Positions 1 through 14,339 are shown, counted from the stretch's first letter. The stretch: DNA of 64,000 nt from Pseudomonas paraeruginosa PA7 (GCF_000017205.1 NC_009656.1:810001-874000); one strand, 5' to 3'. Notes: generated by a model not told the origin, from the letters alone. Numbers and translations: made by a program.

Positions 1-1982
<1,982 letters not shown>

Positions 1983-2122
1983 TAACACCCAAACAATCTG
2001 ATGATTGTGTGTTGTAGGGTGAAGTCGACGAACCGAAAGTTCGCATGAACCGCAAACACCTTGAAATCACATACCTGAATCCGGATAGACGTAAGCACAA
2101 GCAAACGGATATCCAACCGAAT
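1983..2122 (+). other. 23S-5S intergenic spacer of the rrn operon
   Basis: This is a 140-base transcribed spacer without a tRNA gene. A short hairpin (acaatc/gattgt, about 1992-2010) just after the 23S 3' end could be part of the processing stalk. I see nothing else in it. Confidence 0.7.
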
Positions 2123-2242
2123 TGCTTGACGATCATAGAGCGTTGGAACCACCTGATCCCTTCCCGAACTCAGAAGTGAAACGACGCATCGCCGATGGTA
2201 GTGTGGGGTCTCCCCATGTGAGAGTAGGTCATCGTCAAGCTC
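2123..2242 (+). rRNA. rrf: 5S ribosomal RNA
   Basis: The gene is 120 bases long. Its ends (tgcttgac at the start, gtcaagc near the end) pair to form the terminal helix, and the internal loop sequences around 2165-2225 match the proteobacterial 5S consensus. It follows the 23S gene as the last RNA of the operon and is followed at once by a terminator hairpin. Confidence 0.97.
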
Positions 2243-2249
2243 CTATCCC

Positions 2250-2284
2250 AAAACCCCTGGCCAGCAATGGCCGGGGGTTTTGCT
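2250..2284 (+). terminator. Intrinsic terminator of the rrn operon
   Basis: A 13-base arm (2250-2262) pairs with 2269-2281 with one G-U wobble around a short loop. The 3' arm ends in a run of T. It lies directly behind the 5S gene. Confidence 0.85.
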
Positions 2285-2346
2285 TTGGCGCGCGGAAAAG
2301 TCTGCCAGAATCCGTCCAAATGGCCGCGTTATAACAGGGCTTTTCG

Positions 2347-2375
2347 TAGGCAAAGCGCAAGTGCCTCTATATGAT
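2347..2375 (+). promoter_or_regulatory. Possible sigma70 promoter for birA
   Basis: TAGGCA (2347-2352) and TATGAT (2370-2375) are separated by 17 bases, 26 bases before the birA start. The -35 match is only moderate, so this is tentative. Confidence 0.35.
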
Positions 2376-2401
2376 GCGTGCCTGGCTAGTGTGGGGCGTC
2401 T

Positions 2402-3346
2402 ATGCAGACCTTGCTGAAAATACTTCAAGACGGGCGATTTCACTCCGGAGAGGAGCTGGGGGCCGTGCTGGGCATCAGCCGTAGCGCGGTCTGGAAACGC
2501 CTGCAGCATCTGGAGGCCGAACATGGCCTGCAGTTCCACAAGGTGCGTGGACGGGGCTACCGCCTGGCGAGCCCCATCAGCCTCCTGGATCCGCAACGAA
2601 TCGAGGGGTTCTGGCCCGTCGAGATTCTTTCCGCCATCGACTCGACCAACAGCGAGGCCATGCGCAGGCTGGCGGCAGGTGCTTCGACGCCTTTCGTCCT
2701 CGTCGCCGAGCAGCAGACGGCCGGACGAGGGCGGCGTGGCCGCGTCTGGATCAGTCCCTATGGAGAGAACCTCTATTATTCTCTGGCCGTTACCGTCAGG
2801 GGTGGGGCCCGGGAGCTCGAAGGGCTGAGCCTGGTCGTCGGCCTGGCGGTGCTCAAGGTGCTGGATCTGCTGCAGGTCTCCAAGGCAGGTTTGAAGTGGC
2901 CGAACGACCTCCTGCAGGATGGTCGGAAAATCGCCGGAATACTGCTGGAACTCAGTGGGGATCCGGCGGACCTGTGCCAGGTCGTCATCGGCATCGGCAT
3001 CAACGTCAATATGAAGGTTGCCACCGATATCGACCAGCCATGGACATCCTTGCGCGAGGCGCTGGGTGGGTTGGTGGATCGTTCGCACCTGCTTTCCGTG
3101 CTCAATCAGCAACTGGCGTGGTACCTGGACAGGCATTCGCGTGAGGGCTTCGCGGCGAGTCGCGAGGAATGGGAGGCGCGCAATCTCTGGCAAGGTGCCC
3201 TCGTCAGCCTGTCGACTTCCTCGACGTCCATCGAGGGTCGGGTGTTGGGCGTCGACGCTCGAGGTGCGTTGCGCCTCGAGGTGGGAGGAGTGGAGCAGAG
3301 CTTCAGTGGGGGAGAGCTAAGTTTGAGGTTGCGCAATGATTCTTGA
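2402..3346 (+). CDS. birA: Bifunctional biotin-[acetyl-CoA-carboxylase] ligase / biotin operon repressor BirA
   Basis: BirA joins biotin to the biotin carboxyl carrier protein through biotinyl-AMP and, in the two-domain form, represses biotin synthesis genes. This 314-residue protein is the two-domain type. A winged helix-turn-helix covers about residues 14-55, with the HTH near 15-37. The ligase domain follows, with the biotinyl-AMP loop GRGRRGR at 108-114, KWPNDL at 165-170 and Lys176 in the KIAGIL segment. The length is normal for the family. It begins a small operon with coaX: its last 11 bases overlap the coaX start, which suggests translational coupling. It lies just downstream of an rrn operon, as in P. 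aeruginosa (PA4280). Confidence 0.97.
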   Translation: MQTLLKILQDGRFHSGEELGAVLGISRSAVWKRLQHLEAEHGLQFHKVRGRGYRLASPISLLDPQRIEGFWPVEILSAIDSTNSEAMRRLAAGASTPFVLVAEQQTAGRGRRGRVWISPYGENLYYSLAVTVRGGARELEGLSLVVGLAVLKVLDLLQVSKAGLKWPNDLLQDGRKIAGILLELSGDPADLCQVVIGIGINVNMKVATDIDQPWTSLREALGGLVDRSHLLSVLNQQLAWYLDRHSREGFAASREEWEARNLWQGALVSLSTSSTSIEGRVLGVDARGALRLEVGGVEQSFSGGELSLRLRNDS

Positions 3347-4085
3347 GCTCGACTGTGGAAACTCGCTGATCAAGTGGCGGGTCATCGATGGGGGCGGCGG
3401 ACGCTCGGTCGCGGGTGGGTTGGCGGACTCCGACGAAGCCCTCGTCGAACAGCTTTCCCTGCGCCGGGGCCTGCCGGTTCGTGCCTGTCGTCTGGTGAGC
3501 GTGCGCAGCGAGCAGGAAACCTCCCAGCTGATCGCTCGGCTGGAGCGGCTGTTTCCGGTTTCCGTCCTCGTTGCCGCGCCGGGACGGCAACTGGCCGGTG
3601 TGCGCAATGGTTATCTCGACTACCAGCGCCTGGGACTGGATCGCTGGCTCGCCCTGGTCGCCGGCCATCACCTGGCGCAGAAGGCCTGCCTGGTCATCGA
3701 CCTGGGCACGGCGGTGACCTCCGACCTGGTCGCGGCGAATGGCACCCACCTGGGCGGCTATATATGCCCGGGCATGTCGCTGATGAGAAGCCAGCTACGT
3801 ACCCATACGCGGCGGATTCGCTACGACGATACCGAGGCCCGCCGGGCGATGGGTAGCCTCCATCCCGGGCAGGCAACTGCCGAGGCGGTGGAGCGTGGCT
3901 GTCTGCTCATGCTCAGGGGGTTCGTTCGCGAGCAATACGCCATGGCCTGCGAGTTGCTAGGCGCGGACTGTGAAATCTTCCTGACGGGAGGCGATGCCGA
4001 GTTGGTTCGCGACGAGTTGGCTCGGGCCCGGATCATCCCCGACCTGGTGTTCGTGGGGCTGGCTCTTGCCTGTCCGATAGAATGA
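3336..4085 (+). CDS. coaX: Type III pantothenate kinase CoaX
   Basis: CoaX phosphorylates pantothenate in the first step of coenzyme A synthesis. Type III kinases belong to the acetate and sugar kinase/Hsp70 (ASKHA) fold and have no similarity to CoaA. The 249-residue protein shows the N-terminal phosphate motif with Asp6, Gly8 and Asn9, the GLDRW segment around residues 100-104, the DLGTA motif at 122-126 and a GGY-x-PG motif near 140-146. The ATG start lies inside the birA reading frame (11-base overlap). No CoaA gene is visible here, and this is the kinase P. aeruginosa is known to use (PA4279). Confidence 0.97.
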   Translation: MILELDCGNSLIKWRVIDGGGGRSVAGGLADSDEALVEQLSLRRGLPVRACRLVSVRSEQETSQLIARLERLFPVSVLVAAPGRQLAGVRNGYLDYQRLGLDRWLALVAGHHLAQKACLVIDLGTAVTSDLVAANGTHLGGYICPGMSLMRSQLRTHTRRIRYDDTEARRAMGSLHPGQATAEAVERGCLLMLRGFVREQYAMACELLGADCEIFLTGGDAELVRDELARARIIPDLVFVGLALACPIE

Positions 4086-4092
4086 GGGATCT

Positions 4093-4797
4093 ATGCGCTG
4101 GTTTTTCCTGTTTCTCCTGGCCCTGAACGTTTTCTATTACGTATGGCATCAACAGCAGTCTCCGCTTCGGGCCAAGGAAATCGCCCCGCTGGGGCTCTAT
4201 AAGGACGGGCAGAAGAACATTCTGCTCCTGGCCGAAAGCGACCTTGCCGGCAAGGCGCACACGGAGCGGACGCAGGTGCCGACGATGCCTCCCGCGCAAG
4301 CTGAAACACCGGCTGGCTCCGAGTCAGCCTGCCTGTATCTGGGAGGCGGCGGGGCGGAGGCGGACGCTCGGCGACTCCAGCAGCGCCTGTTGGGGTTGGA
4401 TATCGAGGCTGAGGTCGAGGCCCGCGGTGAAATGAGCGTCGATTATTGGGTCTATCTTCCTCCCCTGGCTTCGCGGGAGGCGGCTCTGCGGCAGTTGAAA
4501 GAACTCCAGGCGCGCAATATCGACAGCTATCTGATCGGTGAGGGCGCGCTGGCGAACGGCGTTTCCCTGGGAATGTTTTCCGCCCGGGACTCGGCCGAAA
4601 GCGCGCAGGCGCGGCTCAAGACAGCCGGCTACGAGGCGGAGCTGAAGGAGTTGCCGCGCGGGCAGCGCGATTTCTGGGTGCGGGTGGCGCCCGCCAGCCG
4701 CCGCCTGGTGGACGAGCAGTTGCTCCAGGAGCTGGCCCGGGACTTCAAGGGGCTGCAACATCAAATAATGTCGTGCAAAGGTGTTGCATCCCCCTGA
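4093..4797 (+). CDS. Membrane-anchored SPOR-like domain protein (PA4278-like)
   Basis: This 234-residue protein has an N-terminal hydrophobic segment (about residues 2-18) rich in Phe, Leu and Tyr that looks like an uncleaved membrane anchor. A polar linker follows, and then a C-terminal half (about 75-215) with two alpha/beta repeats resembling SPOR domains, the fold that binds denuded septal peptidoglycan. It begins 7 bases after coaX and is probably cotranscribed with birA-coaX. The exact role is unknown to me; a septal or envelope role is inferred from the domain only. Its last 14 bases contain the -35 element of a likely tRNA promoter. Confidence 0.85.
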   Translation: MRWFFLFLLALNVFYYVWHQQQSPLRAKEIAPLGLYKDGQKNILLLAESDLAGKAHTERTQVPTMPPAQAETPAGSESACLYLGGGGAEADARRLQQRLLGLDIEAEVEARGEMSVDYWVYLPPLASREAALRQLKELQARNIDSYLIGEGALANGVSLGMFSARDSAESAQARLKTAGYEAELKELPRGQRDFWVRVAPASRRLVDEQLLQELARDFKGLQHQIMSCKGVASP

Positions 4798-4812
4798 CGC
4801 ATTGCATAGAAT
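4784..4812 (+). promoter_or_regulatory. Likely distal promoter (P1) of the tRNA-tufB operon
   Basis: TTGCAT (4784-4789) and TAGAAT (4807-4812) are separated by exactly 17 bases and followed by a GC-rich discriminator typical of stable-RNA promoters. The -35 element lies inside the end of the upstream coding region. Confidence 0.65.
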
Positions 4813-4900
4813 GGCGCCCGCTTCGCAGGGGGAAGGCTGAAAGACTCCGACTACGAAGTTGCTGTTGAAACCTAAGTTCAGGTTTTTTAAGAGAAAACTC

Positions 4901-4929
4901 TTGACAGCAAGGTGGCAGACGTAGAGAAT
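4901..4929 (+). promoter_or_regulatory. Likely proximal promoter (P2) of the tRNA-tufB operon
   Basis: A perfect TTGACA (4901-4906) is followed after 17 bases by GAGAAT (4924-4929) and a GC-rich discriminator (gccgccc). Transcription would start about 10 bases before tRNA-Tyr. Confidence 0.7.
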
Positions 4930-4944
4930 GCCGCCCACCAGTTT

Positions 4945-5029
4945 GGAGGGATTCCCGAGTGGCCAAAGGGATCAGACTGTAAATCTGACGTCATAGACTT
5001 CGAAGGTTCGAATCCTTCTCCCTCCACCA
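4945..5029 (+). tRNA. tyrU: tRNA-Tyr (GUA)
   Basis: A cloverleaf of 85 bases with a long variable arm (class II), encoded CCA at 5027-5029, and anticodon GTA at 4979-4981. It is the first RNA of a Tyr-Gly-Thr-tufB transcription unit, the order known from E. coli and Pseudomonas. Confidence 0.97.
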
Positions 5030-5055
5030 GTTTAAAAGCGTGAGCTTCGGGCTCC

Positions 5056-5129
<74 letters not shown>

Positions 5130-5148
5130 GTCAAGTCGCTTGTGTTTT

Positions 5149-5224
5149 GCTCATGTAGCTCAGTTGGTAGAGCACACCCTTGGTAAGGGTGAGGTCAGCG
5201 GTTCAAATCCGCTCATGAGCTCCA
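5149..5224 (+). tRNA. thrT: tRNA-Thr (GGU)
   Basis: A 76-base cloverleaf with acceptor stem gctcatg/catgagc, anticodon GGT at 5182-5184, and encoded CCA. It lies between tRNA-Gly and tufB. Confidence 0.97.
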
Positions 5225-5230
5225 TTTATT

Positions 5231-5263
5231 CAAGGGCAGATATGAAAATATCTGCCCTTGTTC
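5231..5263 (+). terminator. Strong hairpin between tRNA-Thr and tufB (attenuator or processing site)
   Basis: A perfect 13-bp stem (5231-5243 with 5248-5260) is closed by a GAAA tetraloop. The 3' side has only a weak T run (ttgttct), so it may be a partial terminator or an RNA processing or stabilising element rather than a full stop. I see no clear promoter between it and tufB. Confidence 0.6.
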
Positions 5264-5308
5264 TAATGGTAGCGTGATCCGCTCAATTCCTTGAAGGGGA
5301 TGGTCTCC

Positions 5309-6502
5309 ATGGCTAAAGAAAAATTTGAACGGAACAAGCCGCACGTCAACGTCGGCACCATCGGTCACGTTGACCATGGCAAGACCACTCTGACCGCTGC
5401 ACTGACCAAGGTCTGCTCCGACACCTGGGGTGGTTCCGCTCGTGCCTTCGATCAGATCGACAACGCGCCGGAAGAAAAGGCCCGCGGTATCACCATCAAC
5501 ACCTCGCACGTTGAGTACGATTCCGCTGTTCGTCACTACGCTCACGTTGACTGCCCCGGTCACGCCGACTACGTGAAGAACATGATCACCGGTGCTGCCC
5601 AGATGGACGGCGCGATCCTGGTTTGCTCGGCTGCCGACGGCCCCATGCCGCAGACTCGCGAGCACATCCTGCTGTCCCGCCAGGTAGGCGTTCCCTACAT
5701 CGTCGTGTTCCTGAACAAGGCCGACATGGTTGACGACGCCGAGCTGCTGGAACTGGTCGAGATGGAAGTTCGCGACCTGCTGAACACCTACGACTTCCCG
5801 GGCGACGACACCCCGATCATCATCGGCTCCGCGCTGATGGCGCTGGAAGGCAAGGACGACAACGGTATCGGCGTAAGCGCCGTGCAGAAGCTGGTAGAGA
5901 CCCTGGACTCCTACATTCCGGAGCCGGTTCGTGCCATCGACCAGCCGTTCCTGATGCCGATCGAAGACGTGTTCTCGATCTCCGGCCGCGGTACCGTGGT
6001 AACCGGTCGTGTGGAGCGCGGCATCATCAAGGTCCAGGAAGAAGTGGAAATCGTCGGCATCAAGGCGACCACCAAGACCACCTGCACCGGTGTCGAAATG
6101 TTCCGCAAGCTGCTCGACGAAGGTCGTGCTGGCGAGAACGTCGGTATCCTGCTGCGCGGCACCAAGCGTGAAGACGTAGAGCGTGGCCAGGTTCTGGCCA
6201 AGCCGGGCACCATCAAGCCGCACACCAAGTTCGAGTGCGAAGTGTACGTGCTGTCCAAGGAAGAAGGTGGTCGTCACACCCCGTTCTTCAAGGGCTACCG
6301 TCCGCAGTTCTACTTCCGTACCACTGACGTGACCGGTAACTGCGAACTGCCGGAAGGCGTAGAGATGGTAATGCCGGGCGACAACATCAAGATGGTTGTC
6401 ACCCTGATCGCTCCGATCGCCATGGAAGATGGCCTGCGCTTCGCGATCCGCGAAGGCGGCCGTACCGTTGGCGCCGGCGTGGTTGCCAAGATCATCGAAT
6501 AA
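5309..6502 (+). CDS. tufB: Elongation factor Tu (copy B)
   Basis: EF-Tu brings aminoacyl-tRNA to the ribosome as a GTP complex. The 397-residue protein has the P-loop GHVDHGKT near residues 19-26, the switch motif DCPGHADY near 81-88 and NKAD near 136-139, then the two beta-barrel domains. I chose the ATG at 5309, preceded by a GAAGGGG Shine-Dalgarno. An in-frame TTG at 5291 and an ATG at 5300 would add six and three residues not found in the family. The gene is almost identical in DNA to tufA at 21814 except in the first ten codons. It follows three tRNA genes, as in many gamma-proteobacteria. Confidence 0.98.
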   Translation: MAKEKFERNKPHVNVGTIGHVDHGKTTLTAALTKVCSDTWGGSARAFDQIDNAPEEKARGITINTSHVEYDSAVRHYAHVDCPGHADYVKNMITGAAQMDGAILVCSAADGPMPQTREHILLSRQVGVPYIVVFLNKADMVDDAELLELVEMEVRDLLNTYDFPGDDTPIIIGSALMALEGKDDNGIGVSAVQKLVETLDSYIPEPVRAIDQPFLMPIEDVFSISGRGTVVTGRVERGIIKVQEEVEIVGIKATTKTTCTGVEMFRKLLDEGRAGENVGILLRGTKREDVERGQVLAKPGTIKPHTKFECEVYVLSKEEGGRHTPFFKGYRPQFYFRTTDVTGNCELPEGVEMVMPGDNIKMVVTLIAPIAMEDGLRFAIREGGRTVGAGVVAKIIE

Positions 6503-6508
6503 TATCGG

Positions 6509-6537
6509 TTGATCTTCCCTCCTCAGGCCGGCATAAT
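6509..6537 (+). promoter_or_regulatory. Candidate promoter for tRNA-Trp, interleaved with the tufB terminator
   Basis: TTGATC (6509-6514) and CATAAT (6532-6537) are 17 bases apart. The -10 element lies in the loop of the tufB terminator hairpin, and transcription would begin about 14 bases before tRNA-Trp. Confidence 0.55.
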
Positions 6538-6552
6538 GGCCGGCCTGATTTT
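6523..6552 (+). terminator. Intrinsic terminator after tufB
   Basis: A perfect 10-bp GC-rich stem (6523-6532 with 6539-6548) is followed by a short T run. It separates tufB from tRNA-Trp. Confidence 0.8.
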
Positions 6553-6557
6553 GCTTC

Positions 6558-6633
6558 AGGCCAGTAGCTCAATTGGCAGAGCGGCGGTCTCCAAAACCGC
6601 AGGTTGGGGGTTCGATTCCCTCCTGGCCTGCCA
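6558..6633 (+). tRNA. trpT: tRNA-Trp (CCA)
   Basis: A 76-base cloverleaf with acceptor stem aggccag/ctggcct, anticodon CCA at 6591-6593, and encoded 3' CCA at 6631-6633. It lies alone between tufB and secE. Confidence 0.97.
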
Positions 6634-6659
6634 GATTTCAAAAGTAAATCTGGCTTTTC
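6630..6659 (+). terminator. Terminator-like hairpin overlapping the 3' end of tRNA-Trp
   Basis: GCCAGATTT (6630-6638) pairs perfectly with AAATCTGGC (6646-6654) and is followed by tttt. The 5' arm includes the tRNA's own 3' GCCA, so the hairpin and the acceptor end share bases. Since secE starts 45 bases after the tRNA, read-through here may feed secE-nusG. Confidence 0.65.
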
Positions 6660-6678
6660 TTCACGAGATTCCTAACAG

Positions 6679-7047
6679 ATGAATGCCAAGGCAGAAGCCA
6701 AAGAATCACGTTTTGATCTCTTGAAATGGCTCTTGGTTGCCGTTCTGGTTGTGGTTGCCGTCGTAGGTAACCAGTACTTTTCGGCTCAACCAATCCTGTA
6801 TCGCGTTCTCGGTATTCTCGTTCTAGCGGTGATCGCTGCTTTCCTGGCGTTGCAAACGGCCAAGGGGCAGGCCTTCTTTAGTCTTGCTAAGGAAGCGCGC
6901 GTCGAGATTCGCAAGGTCGTATGGCCGAGTCGTCAAGAAACAACTCAGACCACGCTGATCGTGGTCGCGGTAGTGCTGGTGATGGCGCTGCTGCTGTGGG
7001 GGCTCGATTCCCTGCTGGGTTGGTTGGTTTCCATGATTGTAGGTTAA
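6679..7047 (+). CDS. secE: Preprotein translocase subunit SecE
   Basis: SecE is the clamp subunit of the SecYEG channel in the inner membrane. The 122-residue protein is the longer three-segment form. Hydrophobic helices lie at about residues 16-34, 38-60 and 93-117. The conserved cytoplasmic amphipathic segment around 72-88 contains the diagnostic VWPSRQE. It is followed 9 bases later by nusG, the usual secE-nusG pair, and its partner SecY is encoded at 32367 in the same window. Confidence 0.97.
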   Translation: MNAKAEAKESRFDLLKWLLVAVLVVVAVVGNQYFSAQPILYRVLGILVLAVIAAFLALQTAKGQAFFSLAKEARVEIRKVVWPSRQETTQTTLIVVAVVLVMALLLWGLDSLLGWLVSMIVG

Positions 7048-7056
7048 GGGTGCGCC

Positions 7057-7590
7057 GTGGCTAAGCGTTGGTACGTTGTGCATGCATACTCGGGTTACGA
7101 GAAGCATGTCATGCGCTCGCTGATCGAGCGTGTCAAGCTTGCTGGCATGGAAGAAGAGTTCGGCGAGATTCTGGTTCCCACCGAAGAAGTGGTGGAGATG
7201 CGGAACGGCCAGAAGCGCAAGAGTGAGCGCAAATTCTTCCCTGGCTATGTGCTGGTTCAGATGGAGATGAACGAAGGCACCTGGCACCTGGTGAAGGACA
7301 CTCCGCGTGTCATGGGCTTCATCGGTGGAACCGCCGACAAGCCTGCTCCGATCACCGATCGGGAGGCCGATGCCATTCTGCGTCGCGTCGCCGATAGCGG
7401 TGACAAGCCCAAGCCGAAGACCCTGTTCGAGCCGGGCGAGACCGTTCGTGTCATCGATGGTCCGTTCGCCGACTTCAATGGTGTCGTCGAAGAAGTCAAC
7501 TACGAGAAGAGCCGGATCCAAGTGGCCGTGCTCATCTTTGGCCGCTCTACTCCGGTAGAGCTGGAGTTCAGTCAGGTCGAAAAGGTCTAG
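7057..7590 (+). CDS. nusG: Transcription termination/antitermination factor NusG
   Basis: NusG binds RNA polymerase, suppresses pausing and links it to Rho or to the ribosome through S10. The 177-residue protein has the N-terminal NGN domain (about 4-115, starting [11 protein letters not shown]) and a C-terminal KOW domain (about 125-177, with the [12 protein letters not shown] segment). The start is GTG with an upstream AAGGG. It forms an operon with secE and is followed by a terminator, so the rplKAJL-rpoBC genes downstream may have their own promoter or depend on read-through. Confidence 0.97.
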   Translation: MAKRWYVVHAYSGYEKHVMRSLIERVKLAGMEEEFGEILVPTEEVVEMRNGQKRKSERKFFPGYVLVQMEMNEGTWHLVKDTPRVMGFIGGTADKPAPITDREADAILRRVADSGDKPKPKTLFEPGETVRVIDGPFADFNGVVEEVNYEKSRIQVAVLIFGRSTPVELEFSQVEKV

Positions 7591-7607
7591 CTGAAAACGC
7601 ATCCCTC

Positions 7608-7636
7608 ACCCCGCAGCCCAAGGCTGCGGGGTTTTG
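7608..7636 (+). terminator. Intrinsic terminator after nusG
   Basis: An 11-bp stem (7608-7618 with 7622-7632, very tight loop) of GC-rich sequence is followed by tttg. I could not find a convincing promoter in the remaining 70 bases before rplK. Confidence 0.75.
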
Positions 7637-7706
7637 TCGTCACTGGGATAAACGCGAAAGCAACCGGGGAGCCTTCAGGCGCTTGTACCCGAATTTGGAG
7701 TAGCAA

Positions 7707-8138
7707 ATGGCTAAGAAAATCCAGGCTTATATCAAGCTGCAAGTAAAGGCCGGCCAGGCCAACCCGTCGCCGCCGGTCGGCCCTGCCCTGGGTCAGCACG
7801 GCGTGAACATCATGGAGTTCTGCAAGGCGTTCAACGCCAAGACCCAAGGCCAAGAGCCGGGTCTGCCGACTCCTGTGATCATCACCGTTTACAGCGACCG
7901 TAGCTTCACCTTCGAAACCAAGAGCACCCCGGCTGCCGTCCTGCTGAAAAAAGCAGCTGGCATCACCAGCGGCTCCGCTCGTCCGAACTCCCAGAAGGTC
8001 GGCACCGTTACCCGTGCCCAGCTGGAAGAGATCGCCAAGACCAAGCAGGCTGACCTGACCGCTGCTGATCTGGACGCTGCTGTACGTACCATCGCTGGCT
8101 CCGCGCGCAGCATGGGCCTGAACGTGGAGGGTGTGTAA
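7707..8138 (+). CDS. rplK: Ribosomal protein uL11
   Basis: L11 binds the GTPase-associated centre of 23S rRNA with L10 and L7/L12 and is needed for factor binding and RelA activation. The 143-residue protein has the N-terminal domain with the proline-rich segment [13 protein letters not shown] near residues 21-33 and a C-terminal RNA-binding domain. The ATG follows a GGAG site. The stop codon overlaps the rplA start (TAATG), so the two are translationally coupled. Confidence 0.98.
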
Positions 8139-8833
8139 TGGCTAAGCTGACCAAGCGCCAGAAGGCGATTGCCGAGAAAGTAGTTGCCGGCAAGCAGTAC
8201 AGCTTCGAAGAGGCCGCCAAGCTGCTGGCCGAGCTGTCCACCATCAAGTTCAAGGAGTCCGTGGACGTTGCCGTCAACCTCGGCGTCGATCCGCGTAAAT
8301 CCGACCAGGTCGTTCGTGGTGCCACCGTTCTGCCGAACGGCACCGGCAAGAGCGTCCGCGTTGCCGTCTTCACCCAGGGTCCGGCCGCTGAAGCCGCTCT
8401 GGCTGCCGGCGCCGACAAGGTGGGCATGGACGAACTGGCTGCCGAAATGAAAGGCGGCGACCTGAACTACGACGTCGTCATCGCCTCCCCGGACGCAATG
8501 CGTGTCGTTGGTCAGCTGGGCCAGATCCTCGGCCCGCGCGGTCTGATGCCGAACCCGAAAGTCGGTACCGTGACCCCGGACGTCGCCACCGCGGTGAAGA
8601 ATGCCAAGGCTGGTCAGGTACGTTTCCGTACCGACAAGAACGGCATCATCCACAGCTCCGTTGGCAAGGTCGATTTCGAGCCGGCCAAGCTGCAGCAGAA
8701 CGTCGAAGCTCTGCTGGCGGACCTGAAGCGCCTGAAGCCGTCCTCGTCGAAAGGCGTGTACGTCAAGCGCGTGACCCTGAGCACCACCATGGGTCCGGGC
8801 CTGCAGATCGACCTGGCTTCCCTGGAAGCCTAA
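8138..8833 (+). CDS. rplA: Ribosomal protein uL1
   Basis: L1 forms the mobile stalk at the E site of the large subunit. In E. coli it represses its own L11-L1 mRNA. The 231-residue length is standard. The conserved segment [14 protein letters not shown] lies near residues 129-142 and SSVGK near 172-176. Its start overlaps the rplK stop by one base. Confidence 0.98.
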
Positions 8834-8841
8834 GTGACATC

Positions 8842-9010
8842 GTGCAGCGGGTTCTGCCCGCTGCACAGGTATTGGGGTCCCTGCCTGGCGGGGGCTATCC
8901 AAGACCGTAGGTGGCGCGAGCCTTAAACCACAAGCCTACGCAGATGGTGCTCCCGATTCGGTTACCGAATCAGACACCAAAACGACGTCCGGCCCCGGCT
9001 GGACGAAACG
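8842..9010 (+). promoter_or_regulatory. L10-type ribosomal protein leader upstream of rplJ
   Basis: The 198-base gap between rplA and rplJ holds a 10-bp hairpin (8842-8851 with 8857-8866). After it comes the block 8880-8990, in which arms such as CGTAGG (8904-8909) and CCTACG (8935-8940) flank ggtggc and ccac elements, the kink-turn-bearing layout of the L10 leader. In E. coli the L10-(L7/L12) complex binds this RNA to repress rplJL translation. The identification is by recalled family sequence and layout, without a covariance model. Confidence 0.75.
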
Positions 9011-9031
9011 GTAACATCCAGGAGTAAACCC

Positions 9032-9532
9032 GTGGCAATTAAACTCGAAGACAAGAAGGCCATCGTCGCTGAAGTCAACGAGGCTGCCAAAGCTGCCCTG
9101 TCCGCTGTCGTGGCCGATGCCCGTGGCGTGACCGTAGGCGCCATGACCGGACTCCGTAAAGAGGCCCGCGAAGCTGGTGTGTACGTGAAAGTCGTACGTA
9201 ACACCCTGCTCAAGCGCGCCGTTGAAGGCACCCAGTTCGACGTGCTCAACGACGTGTTCAAAGGCCCGACCCTGATCGCTTTCTCCAACGAACATCCGGG
9301 CGCTGCCGCTCGTATCTTCCGTGAGTTCGCCAAGGGTCAGGACAAGTTCGAGATCAAGGCGGCTGCCTTCGAGGGTCAGTTCCTCGCAGCCAATCAGATC
9401 GACGTACTGGCAAGCCTGCCGACCTACGACGAAGCCGTATCGCAGCTGATGAGCGTGATTCAGGGCGCTACCAGCAAGCTGGCTCGTACTCTGGCGGCCA
9501 TTCGCGACCAGAAAGAAGCTGCTGCCGCCTGA
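9032..9532 (+). CDS. rplJ: Ribosomal protein uL10
   Basis: L10 anchors the L7/L12 dimers on the large subunit stalk and is the autogenous repressor of its own operon. The 166-residue protein starts with GTG, supported by GGAG at 9020-9023 and by the conserved [13 protein letters not shown]-terminus. The C-terminal alanine-rich helix binds L7/L12. The structured leader upstream fits known translational feedback. Confidence 0.98.
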
Positions 9533-9610
9533 GTCGGCTCGCAACCTCTTTCAATCTTATTTGTTTAATACGATGGCCGCAGGCCGTCCCCCAATACAGG
9601 AATTAGAGTC

Positions 9611-9979
9611 ATGGCTCTGACCAACGAAGACATCATCAACGCCGTATCCGAAATGTCCGTCATGCAAGTGGTCGAACTGATCAAGGCGATGGAAGAGAAG
9701 TTCGGCGTTACCGCTGCTGCCGCTACCGTTGCCGCTGCTGGCCCGGCTGCTGCCGCTGCCGAAGAGCAGACCGAGTTCACCATCGTCCTGGCCGAAGCTG
9801 GCGACAAGAAAGTGAACGTGATCAAGGTCGTTCGCGAACTGACCGGTCTGGGTCTGAAAGAAGCCAAGGCTGTCGTAGACGGCGCTCCGGGCGTGGTGAA
9901 GGAAGGCGCTTCGAAAGAAGAAGCCGAAGCTGCCAAGAAAGCCCTGGAAGAAGCAGGCGCCAAAGTCGAGCTCAAGTAA
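9611..9979 (+). CDS. rplL: Ribosomal protein bL12 (L7/L12)
   Basis: L7/L12 is the multi-copy stalk protein that recruits translation GTPases. The 122-residue protein has an N-terminal dimerisation helix, an alanine-rich hinge (about residues 36-53) and a C-terminal domain (about 54-122) with the [20 protein letters not shown] surface that contacts EF-Tu and EF-G. It lies 78 bases after rplJ. Confidence 0.98.
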   Translation: MALTNEDIINAVSEMSVMQVVELIKAMEEKFGVTAAAATVAAAGPAAAAAEEQTEFTIVLAEAGDKKVNVIKVVRELTGLGLKEAKAVVDGAPGVVKEGASKEEAEAAKKALEEAGAKVELK

Positions 9980-10025
9980 GCGACGACCTTGCGTCTACAG
10001 CCCGAGCGTCAAGCGAAAGGCTGAT

Positions 10026-10055
10026 GGCTGGTGGCTTTTGCCACCGGCCTTTTTC
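10026..10055 (+). terminator. Terminator-like attenuator between rplL and rpoB
   Basis: A 10-bp stem (10026-10035 with 10040-10049, one G-U pair, TTTT loop) is followed by five T. It sits in the 221-base rplL-rpoB gap, where E. coli has a partial terminator that lowers rpoBC transcription relative to the ribosomal genes. I see no clear promoter between it and rpoB. Confidence 0.8.
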
Positions 10056-10200
10056 CGTTCTGGGTGGACTCGCCTCGGGCGTTCCACCCAAGACGTGAAA
10101 GTGCCCCGAGTGGGCAATGCAGGCCAAGGGGTCTGCAAGATTTTCCGGCTGCTCCCGTCGGAGACGCCAAACAAGCAGGTGACCAAGCTGGGGAACGCTG

Positions 10201-14274
<4,074 letters not shown>

Positions 14275-14339
14275 CACGTGACGCTAGACGGTGCGGCTGG
14301 TCAAGGCCGGTCGCACCGGGTCCGTGAGGAGGAAAGGCC

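Noticed and set aside
7637..7706. A promoter for rplK after the nusG terminator
   Set aside because: TTGTCG at 7634 has no acceptable -10 at 16-18 bases; nothing else resembles a promoter.
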